A stretch of DNA of 64,000 bases from Stictocephala bisonia. Lineage: Eukaryota; Arthropoda; Insecta; Hemiptera; Membracidae. The notes beneath the pieces are model-generated. The model was not told the origin of the DNA. It ran no database searches and saw only the letters and a list, made by a program, of their open reading frames with translations. A program made the position numbers and the translations under genes. Location of the stretch: assembly GCA_035578905.1 (NCBI GenBank), contig JAQJVL010000282.1:496001-560000 (forward strand), written 5' to 3'. Below are positions 23,262 through 35,015 of the stretch, one piece after another. The stretch's first letter is position 1. Each line of letters opens with the position of its first letter.

Positions 23262-24950
23262 TGTTTCCACAGTTATAGATTGGGAACCTGACGGCTTCGA
23301 GAGCTACTGGTTTATCTCCTGTTTCCACAATCATTGATTTTGAACCTAAGAGATATAAGAGCTACTGGTTCACCTGTTTCCACAATCATTGATTGAGAAC
23401 CTAACTGATATGAGAGCTAGTGGTTTATCTCCTGTTTCCACTGTCATTGATTGAGAACCTGACAGATATGAGAGCTAGTGGTTTATCTCCTGTTTCCACT
23501 GTCATTGATTGAGAACCTGACAGATATGAGAGCTAGTGGTTTATCTCCTGTTTCCACTGTCATTGATTGAGAACCTGACAGATATGAGAGCTAGTGGTTT
23601 ATCTCCTGTTTCCACTGTCATTGATTGAGAACCTGACAGATATGAGAGCTAGTGGTTTATCTCCTGTTTCCACAATCATTGATTTTGAACCTAAGATATA
23701 TGAGAGCTACTGGTTCACCTGTTTCCACAATCATTGATTGAGAACCTAACTGATATGAGAGCTAGTGGTTTATCTCCTGTTTCCACAATCATTGATTGAG
23801 AACCTAAGATATATGAGAGCTACTGGTTCACCTGTTTCCACAATCATTGATTGAGAACCTAACTGATATGAGAGCTAGTGGTTTATCTCCTGTTTCCACA
23901 ATCATTGATTGAGAACCTAACTGATATGAGAGCTAGTGGTTTATCTCCTGTTTCCACTGTCATTGATTGAGAACCTGATAGATATGAGAGCTAGTGGTTT
24001 ATCTCCTGTTTCCACTGTCATTGATTGAGAACCTGACAGATATGAGAGCTAGTGGTTTATCTCCTGTTTCCACAATCATTGATTTTGAACCTAAGATATA
24101 TGAGAGCTACTGGTTCACCTGTTTCCACAATCATTGATTGAGAACCTAACTGATATGAGAGCTAGTGGTTTATCTCCTGTTTCCACTGTCATTGATTGAG
24201 AACCTGACAGATATGAGAGCTAGTGGTTTATCTCCTGTCTCCACAATCATTGATTTTGAACCTAAGATATATGAGAGCTACTGGTTCACCTGTTTCCACT
24301 GTCATTGATTGAGAACCTAACTGATATGAGAGCTAGTGGTTTATCTCCTGTTTCCACTGTCATTGATTGAGAACCTGACAGATATGAGAGCTAGTGGTTT
24401 ATCTCCTGTTTCCACTGTCATTGATTGAGAACCTGACAGATATGAGAGCTAGTGGTTTATCTCCTGTTTCCACTGTCATTGATTGAGAACCTTATAGATA
24501 TGAGAGCTAGTGGTTTATCTCCTGTTTCCACTGTCATTGATTGAGAACCTGACAGATATGAGAGCTAGTGGTTTATCTCCTGTTTCCACTGTCATTGATT
24601 GAGAACCTGACATAAATGAGAGCTACTGGTTTATCTCCTGTTTCCACTGTCATTGATTGAGAACCTGACAGATATGAGAGCTACTGGTTTATCTCCTGTT
24701 TCCACTGTCATTGATTGAGAACCTGACAGATATGAGAGCTACTGGTTTATCTCCTGTTTCCACTGTCATTGATTGAGAACCTGACAGATATGAGAGCTAG
24801 TGGTTTATCTCCTGTTTCCACTGTCATTGATTGGGAACCTGACAGATATGAGAGCTAATGGTTTATCACCTGTTTCCACTGTCATTGATTGGGAACCTGA
24901 AAGATATTAGAACTACTGGTTATTGCCTGTTTCCACAATCGTTGATTGGA
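23262..24950 (+). repeat. 55/58-bp minisatellite, about 29 copies
   Basis: Two monomer types share AGCTASTGGTTYA and CTGTTTCCA. The 58-bp type has CTGTCATTGATTGAGAACCT; the roughly 55-bp type has CAATCATTGATTTTGAACCT and CACCTG instead of TCTCCTG. They occur in recurring orders. Both ends fade into diverged units (23262-23340 and 24840-24950). Confidence 0.95.
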
Positions 24951-25296
24951 GCTCTATCCTGACTCAGTCCTACAATGCTAATACTAATTTGGTCATTACG
25001 TGTTTCCAGGTTCAAGTTACATTACGGCCGGGTCAGTCTAATTGTGGTACTGTAAGAGGAGTTACGGTCTGGTTGGTTTTCGTAATTCAAGCAAAATATT
25101 CTTAGCGAATACTAAAGAGCCTTACGTGTCGGTTCCTCACTTATTATTGTGAATTTTACCAGAACTGTTTAAGATAAAGAGTTGTACTTATTACAATAGC
25201 TTAATATTTGTTTCAATTTACTAAGATATGATGGAAAATTGTAATCATTATTTGATTGGATTTCAGGGTAAGTAGGTAACGAAACAGTTTGTATAT

Positions 25297-25369
<73 letters not shown>

Positions 25370-26491
25370 GCACATTGTATTACGACGTTTTGAGGCTATA
25401 GTTCTCGTACAAGTTTGTAAAACTAACGTCAATTTTTAGTTTTTTACGGACTTATTTTTCGATTTTAAACGATTTTAGTTATTGTTTTCCTCTTTACATA
25501 ATGCTGTATAAATTATGATAATAATATGATGATAACCATTATAATAGTAAATAGCCCACTTTTAATTGGCGCCACTTGAAACTATGTGCAAACACCGTCG
25601 CCCAGGTTATATGAACCTGTCACAGAATGAAATTGTGATATTTTTATTTGTGATTAAATAGTTAAGAACTTTAAATGTTTTGTACACTTTTTTATGATAC
25701 TTCTTTCTTTGTTCCAGGATCGAAGTCAGCAACCATGTTGTCGTAGAAAAGTGAGTATTTCAACTATCAAATACTGTATTTAGTATGATACATATTTGTT
25801 TACTTCATTTTCTTCCGGAATTTGAAACAATGCTAATAAATGACAAGTTCATTAGTAATTAGCAAATCAAGATCACATCAAATTGATTGATAAAAAACAT
25901 GTATGGGAGAAAATCATCTAGAGGTGTAACATTCATTTTAAGAATTGTGTTCAACTGCAAAATGAGGGCGTCAGCTAATGATAATTGACGCTGCCTGGTA
26001 GCCGAGTGGTGAAGGTAAGTCAAATGTAGACTGTTTAAATTGTACAATAACTCTGGGACGGACGAATATATGACAACCGGTCTTCTGATAGTCGACGGAG
26101 TTGCAAGTACTGTAGTTCCAAACTAACACCAGGTAGAGGGTCGAGGTTCAGGTGCCATAAAATGATTTACTGGAGAAGACTGTGAAGTACGATGTAAATC
26201 AATGTAGGTATTCAAAATGTTTTTAATAGCTGTAATGTATGGGTTTTTTAAGGACTATATTTATGGAAATTTTGTCATTTATGGCCAAAATATTTTAAAA
26301 TGCTGATTACCCCAACCTTCGTATTTTATGTTCGTAATACTGTCCATATTATCACCGTGAGTATTTAGTTAAATATATTAACAGCCGCGAGAAATCCATT
26401 CCGTTACTTACGTGCTGGTAATGCAAATATTGTTCCTTTTCAATCATTGGCTACTGGTACTGCCTGTAGTTGAGTGCTCGTAAACCAAGGG
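24951..26491. other. Non-coding stretch with a (TA)n tract
   Basis: (TA)n at 25306-25364. TGGTAGCCGAGTGGTGAAGG at about 25997-26016 resembles a tRNA A box, but no B box at tRNA spacing follows. A GAGGTTCAGG lies near 26140. It could be a decayed SINE. No exons that I can support. Confidence 0.45.
25306..25364. repeat. (TA)n microsatellite
   Basis: About 29 TA units. Confidence 0.95.
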
Positions 26492-26740
26492 GTCACAGAG
26501 AAGAAAGAAACAGAGTTCGCACCCGATAGTTGTGTCGAGTAGTTATTTCTCCAGTTTGCCATGCCATGGAAGGACTAGCACCTTGTCAGTCCCTCGCATA
26601 TTTTCCCCAATTCCTTAAGTACGTACGTTGTAATTATTCCTACAGATGTACATTAGTTATAATCTTCATTTATAATTTCCACTGAGGCGTGCACTGCGTC
26701 TATAAGAAAAGGACCTTTGTTTATTTTTTTTCTCTGTGGC
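26492..26740 (+). mobile_element. Short dispersed element (CACAGAGAAG family), copy 2, with inverted termini
   Basis: Starts GTCACAGAGAAGAAAGAAAC and ends in a GTTTA-T8-CTCTGTGGC run. The reverse complement of the end (GCCACAGAGAAAAAAAATAA) pairs with the start, so it has imperfect terminal inverted repeats of about 20 bp and a length of 249 bp. The internal blocks match copies 1 and 3. Probably a MITE; no clear target-site duplication, so the superfamily is open. Confidence 0.65.
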
Positions 26741-26779
26741 AATATCTAAAATATATTCTATGAAAGCATTTGTGTGTGT

Positions 26780-26783
<4 letters not shown>

Positions 26784-26852
<69 letters not shown>
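26784..26852. repeat. (TA)n microsatellite
   Basis: About 34 TA units, 44 bp after the MITE-like element. Confidence 0.95.
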
Positions 26853-26861
<9 letters not shown>

Positions 26862-27061
26862 TTTAACGTGAACGTGGGTTGGAACCGTTGAAGTTATCGC
26901 ATGCAAGTTGTTCTCGGGGGAACTTGTTGCCTAACGGAGCGTTGTCAATGAATGTCGTCGCTCTTACATTGTAAACCGTACCTTGCAGGTTAATCTGTTT
27001 TAATGTCTTTGTAAATGTTTATTTATAGGGTATGTTTACCATCCGTACACTTCACACAATA

Positions 27062-27585
27062 CAGTGAAACTCTGCTAATCCGAACTTATATAATTAACAT
27101 TATTACTATGTCATTACCAAACCTAGTACTTTAAAAATTCACTAGGTGTTTAACGATTATGTCTTGTTCAGTCCTGCACAACGACTATGTCATGTGTGCA
27201 GGATTGAACATGTTTTTGATGTCAACATTCAGTTAAACTCGTGTTTGCACGTGCATGTGGACTTTTCAACAGATGAAGATTTGTAAGTGAATGACTGCAT
27301 TACAGTTTTAATCGTCCTTTATTTGTTAAATGACATGGTACAACGAACTTGTTGATATTACAGAATGACAAAGATATGAAAGGAAAATCTTAATCAAACG
27401 TACATAGGTTCTACAATGTTTACATTTGTTTAGACTCATACCCTGTGGCCAGAATAAGACCTAGCTATTAAACGACTTGTGTATAGTCTACTTCCATGTC
27501 GTAAAGTGTAATCGCGTCTCACTTATTACGGAATCTTACCAGAAAAATTCGGATTATCGCGTGCTCGGATTACGGGTTATTTAGT
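27062..27585 (+). mobile_element. Degraded pogo/Tigger-like DNA transposon remnant
   Basis: The left end CAGTGAAACTCTGCTAATCC follows a TA dinucleotide and resembles the classic pogo-family terminus (CAGT..AACCTC..TAATCCGAAC). About 490 bp on, AATTCGGATTATCGCGTGC then TCGGATTACGGG is the inverted counterpart, though the outermost right end is eroded. No transposase frame, so it is a non-autonomous or internally deleted copy. Confidence 0.5.
27166..27209. repeat. 15-bp inverted repeat
   Basis: GTTCAGTCCTGCACA (27166-27180) and TGTGCAGGATTGAAC (27195-27209) pair with one G-U-type mismatch around a 14-base loop, inside the pogo-like remnant. Confidence 0.75.
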
Positions 27586-28193
27586 AATACAAAAATGTTC
27601 TTCTATAATTCTATAACGTAATATTTACTGTTTAACCTTTCACAAATAATAACGTGTTTATTTTATTGACGTAGCTGTTTTGTAGATAATTATTGGGCTC
27701 AATTTCCAACTCTTCTTTTGAGTAGTTTAATTGGTTGAATTTGCATTAAATGAAACATTTGGGTAACTTTAGATCTCTGTAAAGTTAAGATTTACTACAT
27801 CACATGAATGTCGAACGATAATTTATGTGTGGCTTTCAAATTCTTTATTTTAAACACTTATAGCATATCAAATAGAGTGTCTCACAAAACTATAAATGAC
27901 TATCTTTTATAAGAACCAATTGAATCAAATCAATCTTAAATAAGTTAAGCATTTACGTGTGTTAAAAATAAAATGCTAATGTCTTATGAATTTAATGTCA
28001 GACACATGTACCAACATGTTTTAAGCTGGCAACAGTCAAATGCGAGCTTGCATTTATCAGTATTTTTATTTGCATAAACTTTAAATTCAAGTTAACTTTT
28101 TAATGCAACATTTGGTATGACGTAACAGACAGATTGCTTCAAAGAGGATTTTCTCGTCATCGAATCAATGTATGGTTTAGCACAGTTGGTTTT
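27586..28193. other. AT-rich non-coding stretch
   Basis: No supported feature. Confidence 0.5.
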
Positions 28194-28468
28194 GGCACAG
28201 AAAAGAAACAGAGATCGCATCTAATAGTGCTCTGAATGGTTGTCGAGTTGCAGTACCTTTGGGGTATCGGGAAGTTAGGCCTTCAGTTCTGTAAACAGAT
28301 GGCAGGGCCAGCACCGTTGATAGCCCTCCAACATTATTTCCCCTAAATCCTAAAGGATAAATGTAGTAACTTTTACTACAAATGTATAAATTTACATTAT
28401 TGGTAATTACACCTGAGGCGTTCGTTGCTGCCCTAAGAAAGCAAACGTTGTCTCTTTTTCTCTATGGC
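28194..28468 (+). mobile_element. Short dispersed element (CACAGAGAAG family), copy 3
   Basis: Starts GGCACAGAAAAGAAACAGAG and ends GTCTCTTTTTCTCTATGGC, again imperfect inverted termini. Inner blocks (CCAGCACC, CCCCTAAATCCTAA, ACAAATGTATAAATTTACATT, CTGAGGCGT) match copies 1 and 2. About 275 bp. Confidence 0.65.
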
Positions 28469-28480
28469 ATTGGTCGGATG

Positions 28481-28855
28481 TTTGACAGAGAAGTATATTG
28501 TTGTAGCCGTCGTTGCTTGGAGGAGAGACGGCGACCGTGTTGAGCTAGAATGGCAACAGGTTCCCCTGGACCAGCCAGCCTGGTATTACAGGACGTAAGT
28601 CGTAGTTTGACAGAGAAGTATATTGTTGTAGCCGTCGTTGCTTGGAGGAGAGACGGCGACCGTGTTGAGCTAGAATGGCAACAGGTTCCCCTGGACCAGC
28701 CAGCCTGGTATTACAGGACGTAAATCGTAGTTTGACAGAGAAGTATATTGTTGTAGCCGTCGTTGCTTGGAGGAGAGACGGCGACCGTGTTGTGCTAGAA
28801 TGGCAACAGGTTCCCCTGGACCAGCCAGCCTGGTATTACAGGACGTAACTCGCAG
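28481..28855 (+). repeat. 125-bp tandem triplication
   Basis: TTTGACAGAGAAGTATATTG recurs at 28481, 28606 and 28731, and the three 125-bp units are almost identical. It starts 12 bp after the MITE-like element. GC-rich relative to its surroundings. Confidence 0.95.
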
Positions 28856-30245
28856 TTTGCTGAGCACTGCCTTCACAATTGGTGCAACAAACTACCTCGT
28901 GATGCAAGGGTTTATTTAAAACTGTTTCTATGCAACTCGTATGTATTATTAACTCTTTTTCACTAGCATCTTTCTTTATTCTTTGTTACGTTTCTTCAGT
29001 CCTTTATTGTTTTCTGTAAATTCGTGCTTGGACTCCTTCAATTGTCCACATACTCCTTTGCCAATATAACAACTATTTAGCTACGCACACTTACGTCGAG
29101 AAACGTGCAATTTGCTAACATAGTCTACGAGAGAGGCTAATTGTTTTCGCTTATTTACAAAATTCAGCCTCAGATTGAATTAGTTACTTTTACTAGAGAA
29201 ACTGTAAATCATTTTATTCTAGTTTAGTTATTTTTTATAATAGAATAGTTTTTGACACATACTTTTTGAACGCTCTTCTCTGTTAATTACAGCAGTAGTA
29301 CATTCTGTACAACAAATATTCAGACTTAAATAATGTAACTGTTCTATACATAAAAAGTGCCTATAAAAATTTTTTTCGAAACTTTATATTGTTACAATCA
29401 GCTTAAGGCTGTTCATCCAGGCTCTAGTTAACTGTTTCATTGAATTTAGTCGTAGATTTCATCGCAACTGTTGCTAGGAGTAGCAAAGAGCTACATAACG
29501 TTTTCCCCTCCCCCTTCTATCCCTCACAGTCCTCGACCGCTCCGCAAATTTTACAGAACTATATAACTCTCTTATTTATTGTAAACTCTAGAAATGAAGT
29601 GTTGTATATTTTCTCTTTCATCTAAAGATAATAGTACAAATTTCAACTCAAAAGTTGTATGGATGTCATTTATAGAAAAACACGTCCTTACAATTAAAAA
29701 AAGTTTTTAGTTTTTATTTTACACTAGGTTGTTAGTACCTTTTGTCCACTGTATTTTTAACATTTCAGTAATGTATGTCCCATGGTGACATAATGAGTCA
29801 TGTATCTAGAAAGGTCAAATTAGTCACTTTAGGTAGCCGTATTTCCACAAAGAAAATGTTGTGTATATTTCCCTCTACACATTAATTAATCATAAGAAGA
29901 CTAACACTTTTATCAAACATTTTTAAAAATAATATAATTTTTGATCTTACACGCTTAAGTTCCATGTCTGATGGCTAATTAATAGTATAGAGCGACTTAA
30001 ATGATTGGTCAGTGTACATTTCTCCCAATAAACAAAATGTACTCCTTTGAAGCACTATCGGTAGTTTTTGTTTTTGTATCATTATAAATATTCAGTGATT
30101 ACTACTTCATAATAATTGCAAAATATACAGTTTTACTTGTACTAAATGTATTATGATACATAAATCCAAATCAAGTAAATGTTTACAAGTACGTTTGTAC
30201 GTATTAACTGTACAGTTTAAATATCGCCAAAACCACAGTAATTAG
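28856..30245. other. AT-rich non-coding stretch
   Basis: No supported feature. The short open frame at 29440-29625 has no signature. Confidence 0.5.
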
Positions 30246-31377
30246 ATTTGACTTACTGTAAAGGAGGCAACACGTCTAGTAAACAGTCAGTTAATGTATT
30301 TGACTTACTGTAAAGGAGGCAACACGTCTAGTAAACAGTCAGTTAATGTATTTTACTTACTGTAAAGGTGGCAACACGTCTAGTAAACAGTCAGTTAATG
30401 TATTTGACTTACTGTAAAGGAGGTAACACGTCTAATAAACAGTCAGTTAATGTATTTGACTTACTGTAAAGGAGGCAACACGTCTAGTAAACAGTCAGTT
30501 AATGTATTTGACTTACTGTAAAGGAGGCAACACGTCTAGTAAACAGTCAGTTAATGTATTTGACTTACTGTAAAGGAGGCAACACGTCTAGTAAAAGTCA
30601 GTTAATGTATTTGACTTACTGTAAAGGAGGCAACACGTCTAGTAAACAGTCAGTTAATGTATTTTACTTACTGTAAAGGAGGCAACACGTCTAGTAAACA
30701 GTCAGTTAATGTATTTGACTTACTGTAAAGGAGGCAACACGTCTAATAAACAGTCAGTTAATGTATTTGACTTACCGTAAAGGAGGCAACACGTCTAGTA
30801 AACAGTCAGTTAATGTATTTGACTTACTGTAAAGGAGGCAACACGTCTAGTAAACAGTCAGTTAATGTATTTGACTTACTGTAAAGGAGGCAACACGTCT
30901 AGTAAAAGTCAGTTAATGTATTTGACTTACTGTAAAGGAGGCAACACGTCTAGTAAACAGTCAGTTAATGTATTTGACTTACTGTAAAGGAGGCAACACG
31001 TCTAGTAAACAGTCAGTTAATGTATTTGACTTACTGTAAAGGAGGCAACACGTCTAGTAAACAGTCAGTTAATGTATTTGACTTACTGTAAAGGAGGCAA
31101 CACGTCTAGTAAACAGTCAGTTAATGTATTTGACTTACTGTAAAGGAGGCAACACGTCTAGTAAACATTCAGTTAATGTATTTGACTTACTGTAAAGGAG
31201 ACAACACGTCTAGTAAACATTCAGTTAATGTATTTGACTTACTGTAAAGGAGGCAACACGTCTAGTAAAAGTCAGTTAATGTATTTGACTTACTGTAAAG
31301 GAGGCAACACGTCTAGTAAACATTCAGTTAATGTATTTGACTTACTGTAAAGGAGACAACAGTCAGTTAATGTATTT
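30246..31377 (+). repeat. 52-bp minisatellite, about 22 copies
   Basis: The unit contains TTGACTTACTGTAAAGGAGG and CACGTCTAGTAAACAGTCAG. Rare variants (TTTTACTTACTG at 30351 and 30662, CTAATAAACAG at about 30432 and 30743, a one-base-short AAAAGTCAG at 30593 and 30904) recur at 311 bp, a six-unit higher-order repeat. Confidence 0.95.
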
Positions 31378-31796
31378 CCCTCGGTATTCTAGAGTCAGTT
31401 GCGAGTTTCATTCCCATCTATAAAAAGCACATAATTAAGCTCTGTGAACGTAAATAGTTTTAAGTGATTTTTATAGTTTCATTTAGAATTTTTTCATTAT
31501 TCATTAGTAAGACGCCAATCATCATGACATGGGCGAATATGAGGGGCGAATTAGTGTGATGAGTTTAGATGAACGAGTGTAGTCATTGTTACTAACTAAA
31601 GTTGACTGTTCCTCAGAATGTTCTACTTATTAATAGCCCAATAGCTAGGGCTGAATCCTAACCACGTAGTGTTGGTCTCATTATCAGCTAACTGACAATC
31701 AGTTCTCTTCCTTACACATCTCAACATTGACTACCATCCAACATGGACACCCCAGAATTCTTTAGTATTGTTCACGTCGATAGCATCCATTGATCG
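31378..31796. other. Non-coding stretch
   Basis: No supported feature. Confidence 0.5.
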
Positions 31797-31893
31797 GACG
31801 CCGTGTCGGTATTAAGAGGACCGAGCATAGAACCTATCGCCTACAATCTCCACAACACTCTGTCCTCAAGTTACAGCACTGCGCCACCAGTGC
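31797..31893 (-). mobile_element. Second SINE-like family, copy 1
   Basis: The minus strand reads GGCACTGGTGGCGCAGTGCTG (A-box-like), then GTTGTGGAGATTGTAGGCGA and a GGTTCTATGCTCGG stretch in the B-box position. 59226-59303 carries the same order on the minus strand (CTAGTGGCACAGTGTTGTG, GGTTGTAGGCGACCGGTTGTG). Weak: two short, diverged copies. Confidence 0.45.
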
Positions 31894-32772
31894 CAATTAT
31901 AAAGATACTGCAACAGCTTTTTAAAAAGTATTAAATAAACAAGTAAGTTGGAATACAATTAAAAAATAATTGTTAATTTTCTACAGCCTCTCTCATTGGC
32001 AATAGTTGTAATTAGAAAATTACATTTTTGTTACTGTACAGTGATTATTTTCAAATGATACATAATCTTTGTTAAAAAAGTTTAAGTTAATTTGGGGGGG
32101 GGGGGGAATTGTTGGGATTTTTACTAACCTAAATTATTAAAGAAAACGATTTAAATAACTAATGTCATGGATTTAGTAATAATAGCACACATTTCAGTCA
32201 TACGCACTGAGCGTTGTACAGCTACTCAGCTACGTCTGGACAGCCACTTGTTAATATTTCGCATAAACCGAAACGCTGCAATCCTTTAAGTCAACAGTGT
32301 TGCAATAGATTATTGCGTATACAATGCGCTATGTAAATGTACTGATATACATTAAGTGGCTTGTTGTTTAAACTTATATCAATTTAAATAAAACATTATA
32401 ATGTTGTTTGTTTATGTTTTTATTTTGATTTAATCTTATAAACATTATGTAATAATATATTTGTGTGTTCTATTGGTTATGATTAAATGTTTACAATTTA
32501 TTAATTAATTTATTTACTTTATTAATGGTTACATGAATCCGTATAAAGTCAAGATTAGAAAACAGTTCACAGAGTTCAATTTGTAGGTGGGGTGAAATTT
32601 TTATATGTATTTACAAAAATATTTTAAATTCCTTTTTATTAAATTTTAAGATTATATTCCAAGATGTTGGATGTTGAAGAAATACTCATATTTGAAAGTG
32701 TGTTAGGTTTTGAGATAAGTGCCGTGTAAATCTGTAGCAAATTTAGCAGTGTAACGCTTAATGGGGATAGAA
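31894..32772. other. AT-rich non-coding stretch
   Basis: Contains a 13-G run at 32094-32106. No other supported feature. Confidence 0.5.
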
Positions 32773-34690
32773 CAGAAGGTGATGTTTCTCCGCCTATCCT
32801 TACTGGCAGAGCGTCGTAGTGACGGTATGTTTTGGTGTGTTTGTTCGCCCAGAATGTGATGTTTCTCCGCTCACTCTTACTGGCACAGCGTCGTAGTGAC
32901 GCTATGTTGTGGCGTGTTTGTTCGCCCAGGTGATGTTTCTCCGCTCACCCTTACTGGCAGAGCATCGTAGTGACGGTATGTTTTGGTGTGTTTGTTCGCC
33001 CAGAATGTGATGTTTCTCCGCTCACTCTTACTGGCAGAGCGTCGTAGTGACGCTATGTTGTGGCGTGTTTGTTCGCCCAGGTGATGTTTCTCCGCTCACC
33101 CTTAATGGCAGAGCGTCGTAGTGACGGTATGTTTTGGTGTGTTTGTTCGCTCAGAATGTGATGTTTCTCCGCTCACTCTTACTGGCAGAGCGTCGTAGTG
33201 ACGCTATGTTGTGGCGTGTTTGTTCGCCCAGGTGTGTTTATCCGCTCACCCTTACTGGCAGAGCGTCGTAGTGACGGTATGTTGTGGTGTGTTTGTTCGC
33301 CCAGAATGTGATGTTTCTCCGCTCACCCTTACTGGCAGAGCGTCGTAGGGACGGTATGTTGTAGTGTGTTTGTTCGCCCAGAAGGTGATGTTTCTCCTCT
33401 CACCCTTACTGGGAGATCGTCGTAGTGACGGTATGTTGTGATGTGTTTGTTCGCCCAGAAGGTGATGTTTCTCCCCTCACCCTTACTGGCAGAGCGTCGT
33501 AGTGACGGTATGTTGTGATGTGTATGTTCGCCCAGAAGGTGATGTTTCTCCGCCCACCCTTACTTGCAGAGCGTCGTAGTGACGGTATGTTGTGGTGTGA
33601 TTGTTCGCCCAGAAGGTGATGTTTCTCCCCTCACCATTACTGGCAGAGCGTCGTAGTGACGCTATGTTGTGATGTGTTTGTTCCCCAGAAGGTGATGTTT
33701 CTCCCCTCACCATTACTGGCAAAGCGTCGTAGTGACGGTATGTTGTGGTGTGTTTGTTCGCCCAGAAGGTGATGTTTCTCCCCTCACCATTACTGGCAGA
33801 GCGTCGTAGTGACGGTATGTTGTGGTGTGTTTGTTCGCCCAGAAGGTGATGTTTCTCCCCTCACCATTACTGGCAGATCGTCGTAGTGATGGTATGTTGT
33901 GATGTGTTTGTTCGCCCAGAAGGTGATGTTTCTCCCCTCACCCTTACTGGCAGAGCGTCGTAGTGACGGTATGTTGTGATGTGTTTGTTCGCCCAGAAGG
34001 TGATGTTTCTCCCCTCACCATTACTGGCAGAGCGTCGTAGTGACGCTATGTTGTGGTGTGTTTGTTCGCACAGAAGGTGATGTTTCTCCCCTCACCCTTA
34101 CTGGCAGAGCGTCGTAGTGACGGTATGTTGTGGTGTGTTTGTTCGCCCAGAAGGTGATGTTTCTCCCCTCACCCTTACTGGCAGAGCGTCGTAGTGACGG
34201 TATGTTGTGATGTGTTTGTTCGCCCAGAAGGTGATGTTTCTCCCCTCACCATTACTGGCAGAGCGTCGTAGTGACGCTATTTTGTGGTGTGTTTGTTCGC
34301 ACAGAAGGTGATGTTTCTCCCCTCACCCTTACTGGCAGAGCGTCGTAGTGACGCTATGTTGTGGTGTGTGTGTGTGTTCGCACAGAAGGTGATGTTTCTC
34401 CCCTCACCCTTACTGGCAGAGCGTCGTAGTGACGGTATGTTGTGATGTGTTTGTTCGCCCAGAAGGTGATGTTTCTCCCCTCACCATTACTGGCAGAGCG
34501 TCGTAGTGACGCTATGTTGTGGTGTGTTTGTTCGCACAGAAGGTGATGTTTCTCCCCTCACCCTTACTAGCAGAGCGTCGTAGTGACGCTATGTTGTGGT
34601 GTGTGTGTGTTCGCACAGAAGGTGATGTTTCTCCCCTCACCCTTACTGGCAGAGCGTCGTAGTGACGGTATGTTATGGAGTGTGTGTGTT
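32773..34690 (+). repeat. 77-bp minisatellite, left block
   Basis: The unit contains GGTGATGTTTCTCCCCTCAC, GGCAGAGCGTCGTAGTGACG and TGTTTGTTCGCCCAGAAG, about 25 copies. The first part (32851-33303) is built of a 151-bp dimer (77 + 74 bp; anchors at 32851, 33002, 33153) using CTCCGCTCAC variants. Later units are the CTCCCCTCAC type. It is cut mid-unit at 34690 by a LINE and continues at 37851. Confidence 0.97.
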
Positions 34691-34879
34691 AGATAGATAG
34701 ATAGATATTTATTTTGTCACATAATATTACTGTATTACATAGTGCAGTAATTGCTGCTGTAACATATGACACGTCTTATGAACTAGGATTTAGTCTAGTC
34801 TTAAAATTAGATTTTCCACTTATATTTGTTATATTTACTTATATTTATGAATTTACAATGTCTGATAAACGTGTTTATT

Positions 34880-34995
34880 TTTTACATACATACATATACA
34901 CATACACACCCATATACACACACATACACCCACATACACACATACATACATTCATACATATACATACATATACACACATATACATATATATCGGC
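34880..34995. repeat. (CATA/CACA)n microsatellite in LINE 3' UTR
   Basis: ACATACATAC, CACACCCATA and similar 4-6-bp motifs. This gives spurious Tyr/His/Thr-rich frames on the plus strand. Confidence 0.9.
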
Positions 34996-35015
34996 ACAAT
35001 GCTTAATCAGTATTA

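Noticed and set aside
25990..26160. tRNA gene
   Set aside because: A-box-like sequence only. No B box at the right distance and no cloverleaf.
30246..31377. CRISPR-like regular repeats (also the 37-bp array)
   Set aside because: Units are contiguous with no unique spacers, and the context is eukaryotic. These are minisatellites.
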